Assembly (NCBI RefSeq): GCF_014205165.1
Contig: NZ_JACHMZ010000001.1
Location: 5,128,501 to 5,192,500 of the forward strand
Reading direction: 5' to 3'
Length of the DNA: 64,000 nt
Origin: Micromonospora carbonacea
GTDB lineage: Bacteria; Actinomycetota; Actinomycetes; Mycobacteriales; Micromonosporaceae
Part shown: one piece after another, positions 1 through 8,257 of the stretch
How positions within the stretch are numbered: position 1 is the first letter of the stretch
How the letters are laid out: each line of letters starts with the position of its first letter
Notes under the pieces: generated by a model
What the model was told of the DNA's origin: nothing
Seen by the model: only the letters and a program-made list of their open reading frames with translations
The model's database searches: none
Program-made: the position numbers and the translations under genes

Positions 1-225
1 GCGATTCCTGCGCATGTGCCCCTCCCTGACTCGAAGACCGGGCGGGCAAGACCCTGCACACCGGCCCGCCGGGTGACAGTCTGCTGATCGCAGAACTACG
101 CTGAGAAGCCATCGCGCCTGGTCCCGGAGCACCTCTGGAGTCACCGCGCCGCGCTCGGCAGCCCTCGACGACGCCCGGCAGGACCGGACGACGCCTGGCG
201 ATCACGACGAAAACCTGGAGAAGGC
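1..225. other. Left-edge sequence without a gene
   Basis: No convincing coding frame enters from the left edge; the three forward frames all stop within the first 120 bases. The last 20 bases hold the ribosome binding site (GGAGAAGG) of the regulator that begins at 226. Nothing else was recognised. Confidence 0.5.
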
Positions 226-1023
226 ATGGAAAGCGAGCAGACCGCCGATCTGATACGCACGCAGCTCCGTCGCATCCGGACAGCCGCCGGCCTCAACCAG
301 GAGGAACTCGGCCGACGCGCGAACTACTCGGCCTCGACGATCTCGGCGGTGGAAACCGGCACCCGGCCGCTCGACAAGGCGTACGTCAAGCGCATGGACG
401 AGGTGCTCGACACGGGCGGCCTGTTCGAGTCCCTGCTGCGGATGGCCGAACGGGACGGCCAGCCCTCGTGGTTCCGCCCCTGGCTGGAGGCCGAGCGCAA
501 CGCCACGCAGCTCCGATACTTCAACCCCACGCTCGTCCCCGGCCTGCTCCAGACCGAGAACTACGCCCGCGCCGTGCTGCGCCTCGACGACACCAAGCCC
601 GAGGCGGAGGTCGAGCGGCAGGTCGCGGCCCGCCTGGAGCGGCAGGAGATCCTGGTACGCGAACACCCACCCCAGGTCATCGCCGTGATCGACGAGGCAG
701 CCCTACGCCGCACCGACGCCATCATGGCCGAACAACTCGCCCACCTGCTGCGAATGGCCGACGTCCCCCACGTCCACATCCACGTCATCCCGAGCTACAC
801 CGGCCTGCACGTCGGACTGTCCGGCCCACTCGCTCTGGCCAGGTCCGCCGATGGGGGCTGGGTGGGACACCTGGAGAACCAACTCTCCGGCTTGGTCACC
901 GACAGCGAGGATGAGATGGCTACGCTTCTGGGACGATGGGAGGGTGTGAGAGGACTCGCCCTGCCGCGCGACCTGTCCCTCGCTCTGATGAAGGAAGTGG
1001 AGAGCCAACATGGACCTCAGTAG
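226..1023 (+). CDS. XRE-family regulator with DUF5753 domain
   Basis: A 265-residue DNA-binding regulator. Residues about 8-60 form a Cro/C1-type helix-turn-helix (LNQEELGRRANYSASTISAVE). Residues about 85-255 match the DUF5753 domain common in Streptomyces and Micromonospora regulators, including the PGLLQTENYARAVL and HVIP motifs. The ATG follows GGAGAAGG at good spacing. The 3' end overlaps the next gene, a DUF397 protein, by 14 bases, so the two are almost certainly co-translated. In this family the XRE protein binds DNA and the DUF397 partner modulates it, often in developmental or antibiotic control; the target here is unknown. The assignment is secure at family level only. Confidence 0.9.
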   Translation: MESEQTADLIRTQLRRIRTAAGLNQEELGRRANYSASTISAVETGTRPLDKAYVKRMDEVLDTGGLFESLLRMAERDGQPSWFRPWLEAERNATQLRYFNPTLVPGLLQTENYARAVLRLDDTKPEAEVERQVAARLERQEILVREHPPQVIAVIDEAALRRTDAIMAEQLAHLLRMADVPHVHIHVIPSYTGLHVGLSGPLALARSADGGWVGHLENQLSGLVTDSEDEMATLLGRWEGVRGLALPRDLSLALMKEVESQHGPQ

Positions 1024-1198
1024 CGCGCGATGGAGGAAGTCCACCCGAAGCGGCACGAGCGGCGGCGACTGCGTTGAGGTGGCCCCCAACCTGAACGGTG
1101 TGGTCGCCGTCCGCGACAGCAAGGACCCGTCCGGTCCAGTGCTCGCGTTCACCCCGCAGACCTGGCGCGCATTCGTCGAGCACACCAAGCACCCCTAG
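1010..1198 (+). CDS. DUF397 small partner protein
   Basis: A 62-residue protein with the DUF397 signature: WRKSTRS near the N-terminus, then CVEVA and VRDSKDP, ending with an F-x-P-x-x-W-x-x-F motif. It starts inside the preceding XRE gene (14-base overlap). This arrangement is standard for XRE/DUF397 regulatory pairs, in which the small protein is thought to act with the DNA-binding partner. No other function can be read from it. A second pair of the same type lies at 22278-23343. Confidence 0.9.
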   Translation: MDLSSARWRKSTRSGTSGGDCVEVAPNLNGVVAVRDSKDPSGPVLAFTPQTWRAFVEHTKHP

Positions 1199-1260
1199 CC
1201 TCGTTCTGGCCCGCAGGCGAGGCCACCCGATGACAGCACAGCCTCGCGTGCGACGCCGAA

Positions 1261-1340
1261 CAGTCGTAGCCAGGAGAGGATCTTGCGAGGCAAACCAAAG
1301 AAAAACGAGGGTTGATCTTTAGCGCCCCAGGTCAGCAAGC
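1261..1340 (+). promoter_or_regulatory. CRISPR leader of the left array
   Basis: The 80 bases before the first intact repeat are repeated, inverted, beyond the last repeat of the right array. The stretch GTTGATCTTTAGCGCCCCAG and the following GTCAG are shared exactly, and looser identity continues outward through GGATCTTG and AGTCG. Such conservation next to the intact-repeat end is what a leader (promoter plus spacer-acquisition site) looks like. Transcription would run rightward into the array. Confidence 0.75.
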
Positions 1341-1679
1341 CTGCTCCCCGCGCACGCGGGGGTGATCCGGCCGGGACCGGGCCGGCCGGCCGGGAACTGG
1401 ACCTGCTCCCCGCGCACGCGGGGGTGATCCCCGAGTCCGGCCTGCGGCACCTGCAGGACGAGACCTGCTCCCCGCGCACGCGGGGGTGATCCGAACAAGA
1501 CCCCCACTGACGGTCCGTACGCATCCTGCTCCCCGCGCACGCGGAGGCGAGGTGATCCGCCGTTCGGGTCGCACTCGTAGGTGCGCAGGTCCTGCCCCCC
1601 GCGCACGCGGGGTGATACCCGGCATGACCATCTATGCCGATCGGGACGTCCTGCTCCCCGCTCAGGCAAAGGTAATCGG
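1340..1679 (+). CRISPR. CRISPR array 1, type I-E-like repeats, decaying rightward
   Basis: Six repeats of about 29 bp begin (with the preceding C) at 1340, 1402, 1464, 1525, 1591 and 1650, with spacers of about 30-33 bp. The core CTCCCCGCGCACGCGGGG is the palindromic I-E hairpin, and the strand matches the E. coli I-E repeat orientation. The first three repeats are identical. The fourth has about 5 extra bases after GCACGCGG, the fifth has substitutions and a lost G, and the sixth is barely recognisable. Decay away from the leader places the oldest end on the right. No cas gene lies within the window. Confidence 0.93.
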
Positions 1680-1750
1680 AGAGGGAGTCGAGGTCATCCA
1701 GCATCCAGGCGGGAACAAGTGGCTTAGACCAGCCAGGAAGGCCGGTGGAG

Positions 1751-2024
1751 GGCTCATCCCCCGCGTGCGCGGGGAACAGGGCCCGGCCCCGCCAACCGCC
1801 ATCGTGACGTCGGGATCACCCCCGCGTGCGCGGGGAGCAGGCGGCGGCGATGCGCTGCCGGCGCTGATGGCCGGGATCATCCCCGCGTGCGCGGGGAGCA
1901 GGTCCGCGACGGGTCAAAGCTGCGCGACCCCGCAGGATCACCCCCGCGTGCGCGGGGAGCAGGGCGACAGCCTGCTGGTCCGGGTGCGGCTGGCGGGATC
2001 ACCCCCGCGTGCGCGGGGAGCAGA
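1751..2024 (-). CRISPR. CRISPR array 2, same repeat on the opposite strand
   Basis: Five repeats on the minus strand occupy about 1752-1779, 1813-1840, 1874-1901, 1935-1962 and 1996-2023, with an exact 61-bp period and 32-33 bp spacers. They carry the reverse complement of the array 1 repeat (core CCCCGCGTGCGCGGGG). The rightmost repeats are canonical. The one at 1874 has one change and the one at 1752 has several, so the old end is on the left and the leader on the right. The array therefore faces array 1 tail-to-tail, with about 70 bases of unassigned sequence between the old ends. Confidence 0.95.
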
Positions 2025-2106
2025 CTTCCTGACCTGGGGCGCTAAAGATCAACTAATTCGTTTTCCTTCACTTTGCGCGGCAAGATCGTCTCCTGTGAGA
2101 GTCGAC
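2024..2106 (-). promoter_or_regulatory. CRISPR leader of the right array
   Basis: This is the inverted copy of the left leader. Read on the minus strand, it matches 1261-1340 from AGTCG through GATCTTG to the array, nearly exactly over the last 30 bases next to the repeat. Transcription would run leftward through array 2. Two leaders pointing at one another imply either two arrays or one array that was duplicated and inverted. Confidence 0.75.
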
Positions 2107-2247
2107 TTTCGAGGCAAGTAGAGCGAGGACAGCCTAATGGGCACGTCGATGTCTGGAAGAAGCACGGCACCCGCCCTCAGACAGCGGGTAGCAGGATCGC
2201 CGCCACCGGAGACGGATCGCGTCGCTGCCGACAGGCGAGGATCGCAT

Positions 2248-2297
2248 AGATCTTGGAAGATTTGGGCCCCTAGAGGGGCCGTCAGCTTCCAAGATCT
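2248..2297. repeat. Stem-loop 1 (12-bp perfect stem)
   Basis: AGATCTTGGAAG at 2248-2259 pairs perfectly with CTTCCAAGATCT at 2286-2297. The loop contains a second palindrome, GGCCCCTAGAGGGGCC. It could be a transcription terminator or part of a structured RNA; no T-run follows on either strand. Confidence 0.8.
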
Positions 2298-2353
2298 CCC
2301 AGTTCCGGCGTCGGGCGGTTTCCCGGAGTCGCCCGTTGACGGGGCAGGCGTGC

Positions 2354-2430
2354 AAGGTCGTGCTCGATCCATGAAAGAGTGGCTTCCCGCTCGCAACGAG
2401 GGGACACTTTCCCGGATCGAGCACGATCTT
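2354..2430. repeat. Stem-loop 2 (17-bp stem)
   Basis: Positions 2354-2370 pair with 2414-2430 over 17 bp with one mismatch that would be a G-U pair in RNA; the key sequence is TCGTGCTCGATCC. The 43-base loop has weak further pairing (GAAAGAGTG against CACTTTC). Confidence 0.8.
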
Positions 2431-2488
2431 GGTCCCCCGGCAGCCAAGCCCACCGTCGAACGGGACCGTACGGACCGGAAGCACGTCA

Positions 2489-2560
2489 GGGGTTCGCCGG
2501 GGCCCGCCCGCGGAGGGATCAAGCCTGACCGCCCGGAGCGGGCGGGCCCCGGCGAACCCC
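2489..2560. repeat. Stem-loop 3 (22-bp perfect stem)
   Basis: Positions 2489-2510 and 2539-2560 are exact reverse complements for 22 bp (ends GGGGTTCGCC and GGCGAACCCC) around a 28-base loop. A stem this long is more than a terminator needs. It is the third long hairpin within 320 bp. Confidence 0.85.
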
Positions 2561-2780
2561 ACCACGACGCACCGCAACGAACGCGCCCCACCCCCGTACC
2601 CAGGTAATCGCCTTGCCGCGACCGGCCCGCGACGCGCATCCTTGAGCCTGTGACCAGGCCCGATCCGGACGGGCCCCGCCGGGCGCTCGGCACCGCCCGG
2701 CCCGCGGCGGCGCGGGGCGTTCACCTCTCTCTCACACGCGGCGCACCGCCCCGCGCCGCCGCACCGGCCACACCCGACGC

Positions 2781-3281
2781 TCACGCGAAGATGAGCCCGC
2801 CCACCCAGAGCACGGCGATCACCAGCCCGGCGAGGAACTCCACGAGCATCGACAGCCCGGCGGCCTTGAGCGCGTGCACCGTCGACGGCCAGGCGAGCTG
2901 GTTGCTGCCCAGCCGCAGCCGCTCGGCTCCCCAGATGCCGCCGACGAACCCGACGACCAGGCCGACGACCGGGATCACGAAGAAGCCGACCAGCCCCAGC
3001 ACCCCGCCGGCCAGCAGCGACGACGTCGGCACGCCGGCATTCTTCAGGTTGCGCCCCGGCCACAGGTACTTGACGACGGCACCGCCGACGGCGACGACCG
3101 TGGCGGCGGCCAGCACCAGCCAGCGGCCCGCCCCGGCGGTGCCGAAGATCGCCCAGACCAGCACCCCGCCCCAGCACAGCGGCAGCGCGGGCAGGCCCGG
3201 CACGATCACCCCGGCGAGCCCGGCCAGGATGGCCAGCGCGGCCACGATCGACACCACGGCCTGCGAGTCGGTGAGACTCAT
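2781..3281 (-). CDS. DUF456 family membrane protein
   Basis: A 166-residue, very hydrophobic protein with about four to five predicted membrane segments. The glycine-rich motif pairs [11 protein letters not shown] and [25 protein letters not shown] are typical of DUF456. The function of the family is unknown. The ATG at 3281 overlaps the stop codon of the upstream GGDEF-EAL gene (ATGA), so I chose it over longer in-frame extensions and infer translational coupling. The gene is the last of a three-gene leftward group: methyltransferase, GGDEF-EAL, DUF456. Confidence 0.85.
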   Translation of the reverse strand: MSLTDSQAVVSIVAALAILAGLAGVIVPGLPALPLCWGGVLVWAIFGTAGAGRWLVLAAATVVAVGGAVVKYLWPGRNLKNAGVPTSSLLAGGVLGLVGFFVIPVVGLVVGFVGGIWGAERLRLGSNQLAWPSTVHALKAAGLSMLVEFLAGLVIAVLWVGGLIFA

Positions 3282-5644
3282 CGTGCCCCCTCCGCATCGT
3301 CGCGCAGCCGGGCGGTGATCTGGGCCGCCGGCACGGGCGGGCCGAACCAGCGCCCCTGCCCGGTGTCGCAGCGCAGCGACCGCAGCCGCTCCGCCTGCGC
3401 CTCCGTCTCCACCGCCTCGGCGGTCACCCACAGTTCCAGCGCGTGCGCCAGCCGCACCAGCGCGTCCACGATCCGTTCGTCGCGGTGGTCGGCGGAGGCT
3501 GCGGAAGCGGCAGCGTCCGTGGACAGGTCCACCCCGCCGGGCCGGATGCCCTCCACGAACGGCCCCGCCAGCTTGAGGCAGTGGATGGGCATCCGCCGCA
3601 GATACGCCAGGTTCGAGTATCCGGTGCCGAAGTCGTCGATCGCCAGCCGTACGCCCAGGTCGGCGAGCTGGTGCAGCGCGCGCAGCGGCTCACCGGCGGT
3701 GCCCATCACGGCGCTCTCGGTCAGTTCGAGCTGGAGCAGCGCGGCCGGGAGGCCGGTGCGGCCCAGCGCGCCCGCGACCGTCTCGACGATGGCCGGGTCG
3801 TTGGCCTGCCGGGCCGCCAGGTTGACGCTGACGATCAGTTTCGCCTCGGGGAACTCGCGACGCCACGCCTCGGCGTCGCGGCACGCCTGCCCGAGCACCC
3901 ATTCGCCGAGGCGGACGATGAGCCCGGTCTCCTCGGCCAGCCCGATGAACTGGTCCGGCCCGACCAGGCCCAGCTCCGGGTGCTGCCAGCGGACCAGCGC
4001 CTCCACGGCCACCATCGACGAGTCGAGCAGCGACACGATCGGCTGGTAGTGGACCACGAACTCGCCGCGGTCCAGCGCGGCGGGCAGGCCTGCGACCAGC
4101 GCGGAACGGGCGATGTCGCGGGCGCTGCGTTCGGGGTCGTAGACGGCCCACCGGCCCCGGCCCTCGGCCTTCGCCCAGTACAGGGTGGTGTCGGCGGCCT
4201 TCATCAGCTCCGACGGGCTGGTCTCCCCCGCCGGGCACTCGACGATGCCGATGCTGGCGGAGACGGCCAACTGCTGGTCGCCGACGTGCACGGGGGCGGA
4301 GACCGCCGCGAGGGCCATCTCGGCGACGCCCACCGCGTCGTCGATGTCCTCGCCGCCGTCGACGAGGATGACGAACTCGTCGCCGCCCATCCGCGCGACG
4401 AGGTGCCCGTGCCCGGCGACGCACTCGGCCAGCCGCCGGGCGATCACCACCAGCAGCCGGTCGCCGAGGTCGTGCCCGAGGCTGTCGTTGACCGCCTTGA
4501 AACCGTCGAGGTCGAGGAAGCAGACCCCGATCCGGTGGTCCGGGCCCGCGTCGGCGAGGACCTGGCCGAGGGTCTCGAAGAACAGCGTACGGTTGGGCAG
4601 GCCGGTCAGCGGGTCGTGCAGCGCCTGGAAGCGCAGCCGCTGTTGCAGCTCGTACCGCTCGGTGATGTCCTCGATCATCGCCACGGTGAAGCGTGGCCGG
4701 CCGTCGTCGTGCCGGATCAGCGAGACGGCCAGGTCCGTCCAGACGATGCTGCCGTCCTTGCGGTAGTAGCGCTTCTCCACCCGGGCCGCGTCGTGTTTTC
4801 CCTCGATGAGCGCCTGGTAGAGCTCCCACATGCCGGCGGCGTCGTCGGGGTGGAACAACGACGCCACGTTCGTGCGGCGCAGCTCGCCGACGCTGTAGCC
4901 GAGCATGTCGGCGAACGCCTGGTTCACCTCGATGATCTGCCCGTCGACGCCGGCGATGCCGATGCCGATGGCCGCACCGACGAAGACGGCCCGGAACCGC
5001 GCCTCGCTGTCGCGCAGCGCCTGCTCGACGAGGTCCCGGGCCTGCCAGGCGCTGCGGGCGATGCGTTCCTGCTGGGTGAAGGTGCGGTCGCGCAGCGCCC
5101 GGGCGAACCCGGCGGCGAGCCCGCCCTGGAGCGCGGCGACCCGCTGGGCGGTGCCGGGGCGGCCCGCCCTCTCGGGCAGCACCTGGGCGACGAACCGGTC
5201 CCCGAGCGCCGCGACCGACCAGTCGAGCAGGCCCGGCTCGGCCAGGTGCGCCTCGACCAGCGCCCGGCCGACGTTCTCGGCCGGCCGGGCGGTGAACGCC
5301 TCGGCCAGCAGCGCCCCGGCCAGGTGCTCGGTGTGGCCGAGGAGCAGCCGCTCGGTCTCGGCGGCGCTGAACGGCACGAAGCCGAGCCGGCGGGCCGCGC
5401 GGGCCCACGCGGCGGCGTACGACTGGGCGCCGGCCCGGCTGAAGCCCGCACCGCCGGTCGCCGGCACGGCGGTGCCGGTGTCGCCGGCTGCCGCCACGGT
5501 GGTGGTGGCGGTGTCGCCGGCGGCCGCCACGGTGGTGGTGTCGCCGGCTGTCGCGTCGTCGCCGGCTGCCGGCGCGGCTGTCGCGTCATCGCCGGGTTCC
5601 GGCCTGGCTGTCGCGTCGCCGCCGGGTTCCGGCACGGCTGTCAC
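3278..5644 (-). CDS. PAS-GGDEF-EAL cyclic-di-GMP signalling protein
   Basis: A 788-residue protein. Residues 1-70 are a low-complexity tail rich in Gly, Asp, Ala and Thr. Residues about 75-205 are an unassigned helical region, about 210-330 a PAS sensor domain with PAC motif, about 335-500 a diguanylate cyclase domain with intact GGDEF (about residue 419), and about 515-780 an EAL phosphodiesterase domain with the EAL triplet (about 547) and DDFGTGYS (about 668). Both catalytic motifs look intact, so it could make or break c-di-GMP; the net activity cannot be predicted. The GTG start lies 6 bases after the methyltransferase stop. The repeat-rich N-terminus makes the start uncertain. Confidence 0.92.
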   Translation of the reverse strand: MTAVPEPGGDATARPEPGDDATAAPAAGDDATAGDTTTVAAAGDTATTTVAAAGDTGTAVPATGGAGFSRAGAQSYAAAWARAARRLGFVPFSAAETERLLLGHTEHLAGALLAEAFTARPAENVGRALVEAHLAEPGLLDWSVAALGDRFVAQVLPERAGRPGTAQRVAALQGGLAAGFARALRDRTFTQQERIARSAWQARDLVEQALRDSEARFRAVFVGAAIGIGIAGVDGQIIEVNQAFADMLGYSVGELRRTNVASLFHPDDAAGMWELYQALIEGKHDAARVEKRYYRKDGSIVWTDLAVSLIRHDDGRPRFTVAMIEDITERYELQQRLRFQALHDPLTGLPNRTLFFETLGQVLADAGPDHRIGVCFLDLDGFKAVNDSLGHDLGDRLLVVIARRLAECVAGHGHLVARMGGDEFVILVDGGEDIDDAVGVAEMALAAVSAPVHVGDQQLAVSASIGIVECPAGETSPSELMKAADTTLYWAKAEGRGRWAVYDPERSARDIARSALVAGLPAALDRGEFVVHYQPIVSLLDSSMVAVEALVRWQHPELGLVGPDQFIGLAEETGLIVRLGEWVLGQACRDAEAWRREFPEAKLIVSVNLAARQANDPAIVETVAGALGRTGLPAALLQLELTESAVMGTAGEPLRALHQLADLGVRLAIDDFGTGYSNLAYLRRMPIHCLKLAGPFVEGIRPGGVDLSTDAAASAASADHRDERIVDALVRLAHALELWVTAEAVETEAQAERLRSLRCDTGQGRWFGPPVPAAQITARLRDDAEGAR

Positions 5645-5650
5645 GTCGGC

Positions 5651-6463
5651 CTAGCCGGCGGGCTGGTCGTACCGGGCGACGCCGCCGAACGCGCCGAACC
5701 GCTCGGGGTAGGCATCCACGTCGGACGGCGAGTCGGGACGCCAGAGCGGCATGTGCACCACGCCCGGCTCCAGGATCGTCCAGTCGCCGAAGAAGCCGGT
5801 GATCTCGGCGCGGGAGCGCAGCGTGATCTCGGTGGCGGTACGCGCCGACAGCCGCTGGGCGTCCAGCATCTCCTGCGACTGGTCCTCGAAGGTGGAGTGC
5901 GACACGACGAGGAAGCTACCCGGGGCGGCAGCCGCCCGCAGGGTGGCGAGGACGTCGGCCGGACGGTCGGCGTCCGGGACGAAGTGGACCACCCCGGCGA
6001 GCAGGATGCCGACCGGGCGGTCGAGGTCGAGCAGGCCCATGGCCCGGCTCGCGGCGAGGATCGCCTCGGGCTGCCGCAGGTCGGCGTGGATCACCCCGGT
6101 CAGGTCGTTGCCGGCCAGCAGCTCCCGGCTGTGCGCCACGGCCACCGGATCGATGTCGACGTACACCACCCGGGCCTTCGGGTTCGCGGCCTGCGCCACC
6201 TCGTGGACGTTGCCGACGGTGGGAATTCCCGAGCCGATGTCGAGGAACTGGTCGATGCCGGCGTCGAGCAGCGCCCGGACCGCCCGGCGCAGGAACTCCC
6301 GGCCCGCCCGCATGGTGGCGGCCAGGTTCGGCGTCATGCCGGCGATCTGCTCGGCCAACTGCCGGTCGATCTCGAAGTTGTGCGCGCCGCCGAGGAAGTA
6401 GTCGTAGACCCGGGCCGCGCTCGGTCGACTCAGGTCGATCTCGGTGGGAAGTCCGTCCGCCAT
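5651..6463 (-). CDS. SAM-dependent methyltransferase, DUF574 type
   Basis: A 270-residue class I-like methyltransferase of the actinobacterial DUF574 group. The hallmark motif [17 protein letters not shown] is near residue 18, followed by [10 protein letters not shown] (SAM-binding loop) and [14 protein letters not shown]. The natural substrate of this expanded family is not known. It is the first gene of a leftward group with the c-di-GMP protein 6 bases downstream. About 180 bases without a gene separate it from the thiolase upstream. Confidence 0.88.
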   Translation of the reverse strand: MADGLPTEIDLSRPSAARVYDYFLGGAHNFEIDRQLAEQIAGMTPNLAATMRAGREFLRRAVRALLDAGIDQFLDIGSGIPTVGNVHEVAQAANPKARVVYVDIDPVAVAHSRELLAGNDLTGVIHADLRQPEAILAASRAMGLLDLDRPVGILLAGVVHFVPDADRPADVLATLRAAAAPGSFLVVSHSTFEDQSQEMLDAQRLSARTATEITLRSRAEITGFFGDWTILEPGVVHMPLWRPDSPSDVDAYPERFGAFGGVARYDQPAG

Positions 6464-6645
6464 CCTGTGTCGCTCCCGCCAGTGGTCGCCGCGTCACGGG
6501 CCGTGCCGGTCGTCGGAACACGGCACGGGGACGCCGGGCACGCCGACCGGCAGACCCGCGGGTCTGTGGTGTTCCACACTCTAAGCCGCAGGTTCCACCA
6601 TTCGCGAGGGTCTGTTTCCCGACCGGGCCGCGGCCGGGCGGCCGG

Positions 6646-7851
6646 TCAGCCGGCTGACTCCAGCATCAGCGCGATGCCCTGTCCCACCCCGACGCACATG
6701 GTCGCCACCGCCCGCCGGGCGTTGCGGCGGCGCAGCTCCAGGGCGGCGGTCAGGGCCAGCCGGGCCCCGCTGGCCCCCAGGGGGTGGCCCAGGGCGATCG
6801 CCCCGCCGTTGGGGTTGACGTGCTCGGCGTCCTCGGGCAGGCCCCACTCGCGCAGCACCGCCACCGACTGCGCGGCGAACGCCTCGTTCAGCTCGATCAC
6901 GTCGACGGCGTCGAGGCCGACGCCGAGCCGGTCGAGCAGCTTGCGGGTCGCCGGCACCGGCCCGATCCCCATGATCCTTGGCGGCACGCCGGCCGCCGCC
7001 GCCCCGGTGACGCGGGCCAGCGGGGTGAGACCGTAGCGGGCCACCGCCGCCTCGCCGGCCACCAGCAACGCCACCGCGCCGTCGTTGACCCCGGAGGAGT
7101 TGCCGGCGGTCACCGTGCCGCCCTCGCGGAACGGGGTGGGCAGCGCGGCGAGCTTCGGAAGCGTCGTCTCCCGGGGATGCTCGTCGACGTCGACCAGCTT
7201 CGTCTCGCGCCGGCCCGCCGGCACCGTCACCGGCACGATCTCCTCGGCGAACCGGCCGTCGGCCTGCGCCTTCGCGGCCCGCTGCTGCGACCGGTACGCG
7301 AACGCGTCCTGCGCGGCGCGGTCCACGCCGAATTCGGCGGCCACGTTCTCCGCCGTCTCCGGCATCGAGTCGATGCCCCAGCCCCGCTCCATCAGCGGGT
7401 TGACCAGCCGCCAGCCGATCGTGGTGTCGTAGACCTCGGCGGCGCGGGAGAACGCGGTGGTGGCCTTCGGCATGACGAACGGCGCGCGGCTCATGCTCTC
7501 CACGCCGCCGGCCACGACCAGTTCCGCCTCGCCGGCCACGACCTGCCGGGCGGCGGAGGCCAGGGCGTCCAGGCCGGAGCCGCAGAGCCGGTTGACGGTG
7601 CTGCCGGGCACCTCGCCGGGCAGCCCGGCCAGCAGTGCCGCCATCCGGGCGACGTTGCGGTTGTCCTCGCCCGCCTGGTTGGCGCAGCCGAGGACCACGT
7701 CGTCGACGCGGGCCCAGTCCACCGACGGGTGGCGGGCCACCAGCTCCCGGATCACGTGCGCGGCGAGGTCGTCGGGGCGCACCCCGGCGAGCGCGCCGGC
7801 GTACCGGCCGATCGGGGTGCGGACACCGGCCACGAGGTATGCCACGGTCAT
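6646..7851 (-). CDS. Thiolase (acetyl-CoA C-acyltransferase)
   Basis: A 401-residue type I thiolase that catalyses thiolytic cleavage or Claisen condensation of acyl-CoA. Cys90 in NRLCGSG is the acylated nucleophile; [23 protein letters not shown] (general-base His) and CVGVGQG (second Cys) are all intact. Length is normal for the family. The ATG at 7851 gives the family's usual start ([15 protein letters not shown]). It stands alone, divergent from the symporter gene, so the pathway (fatty acid or aromatic degradation) is not fixed by context. Confidence 0.93.
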   Translation of the reverse strand: MTVAYLVAGVRTPIGRYAGALAGVRPDDLAAHVIRELVARHPSVDWARVDDVVLGCANQAGEDNRNVARMAALLAGLPGEVPGSTVNRLCGSGLDALASAARQVVAGEAELVVAGGVESMSRAPFVMPKATTAFSRAAEVYDTTIGWRLVNPLMERGWGIDSMPETAENVAAEFGVDRAAQDAFAYRSQQRAAKAQADGRFAEEIVPVTVPAGRRETKLVDVDEHPRETTLPKLAALPTPFREGGTVTAGNSSGVNDGAVALLVAGEAAVARYGLTPLARVTGAAAAGVPPRIMGIGPVPATRKLLDRLGVGLDAVDVIELNEAFAAQSVAVLREWGLPEDAEHVNPNGGAIALGHPLGASGARLALTAALELRRRNARRAVATMCVGVGQGIALMLESAG

Positions 7852-7966
7852 CGACGTAGTCCTTCGGGGTGGGAAGGCCGACATTGCGGGCCCGCCGGGT
7901 CGCGGCGGGGCGGCCCCAGAATATCCGCGGGGGCAGCCGCCCGGCGCGGCCCGCCCGCCGGGGGGC

Positions 7967-8020
7967 AAGGAAGGGCCCCTTGTTAACGCATTCTGTTGTA
8001 CAGGGGGCCCTTCCTAACGC
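7967..8020. repeat. Interspersed hairpin repeat, copy A
   Basis: A member of a short repeat family seen four times in the window, characterised by AAGGAAGGGCCCC and TTGTTAACGC. In this copy AGGAAGGGCCCC pairs with GGGGCCCTTCCT over 12 bp. It lies between the divergent thiolase and symporter genes. Confidence 0.85.
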
Positions 8021-8125
8021 AGGGCCCGCGGCGCGCGGCCCTCGCATCGACGGACGACTGTGTAAGGAGCCTCACGCGGAGTGATCCTTCCACCCGGCGG
8101 GTGGCGGGCGTATCGTCGGCTGGCG

Positions 8126-8218
8126 ATGACCAACGTCTGGGACCTCACCGTCCGCCTGTACGTCGACCTCCGACGGCAGGCCAGCGGCGTCTGTCCGGCG
8201 CGGCCCGTCTCCTCCTGA
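8126..8218 (+). CDS. Cysteine-type attenuation leader peptide
   Basis: A 30-residue open frame, too short for most gene callers, ending 39 bases before the symporter start. Its middle, LYVDLRRQASGVCPAR, matches the layout of actinobacterial leader peptides (basic residue-x-VDL-R/Q-x-x-A-S-x-x-C), which occur upstream of sulfur and cysteine genes and act by translation-dependent attenuation. The lone Cys near the end would be the sensing codon. The assignment rests on motif and position only. If correct, it links the downstream transporter to cysteine supply. Confidence 0.7.
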   Translation: MTNVWDLTVRLYVDLRRQASGVCPARPVSS

Positions 8219-8257
8219 CGCCCGCCCGACCGCCGATCTCCCCGCTTGGACGTTCCC

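Larger units (their letters stand above)
2107..2780. other. Non-coding stretch after the CRISPR locus
   Basis: About 670 bases without a believable gene. Open frames exist because of the high GC content, but they run through three strong inverted repeats, listed separately, and have no family features. The right end abuts the stop codon of the DUF456 gene, which is read on the other strand. Confidence 0.5.

Noticed and set aside
1195..1704. Minus-strand frames through CRISPR array 1, and plus-strand frames through array 2
   Set aside because: They merely translate the repeat unit again and again (RARGAG-type peptides) and are not genes.
1369..1995. Spacers matching the comM element (self-targeting or immunity to its helper)
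   Set aside because: By eye no spacer clearly matches any sequence in the window; a proper search is needed, so no claim is made.
2248..2560. Retron non-coding RNA (msr/msd) as an explanation for the stem-loops
   Set aside because: No reverse transcriptase gene lies nearby and the usual inverted a1/a2 arrangement was not seen.
2137..2607. A 156-codon plus-strand frame after the CRISPR locus
   Set aside because: It runs through three long hairpins, has no ribosome binding site and no recognisable motif; the DNA structure explains the region better.
3443..7036. A plus-strand open frame of almost 1200 codons
   Set aside because: It is the antisense of the GGDEF-EAL, methyltransferase and thiolase genes; its Val/Gly/Asp/Arg-rich composition is typical of GC-rich shadow frames and it has no family motif.
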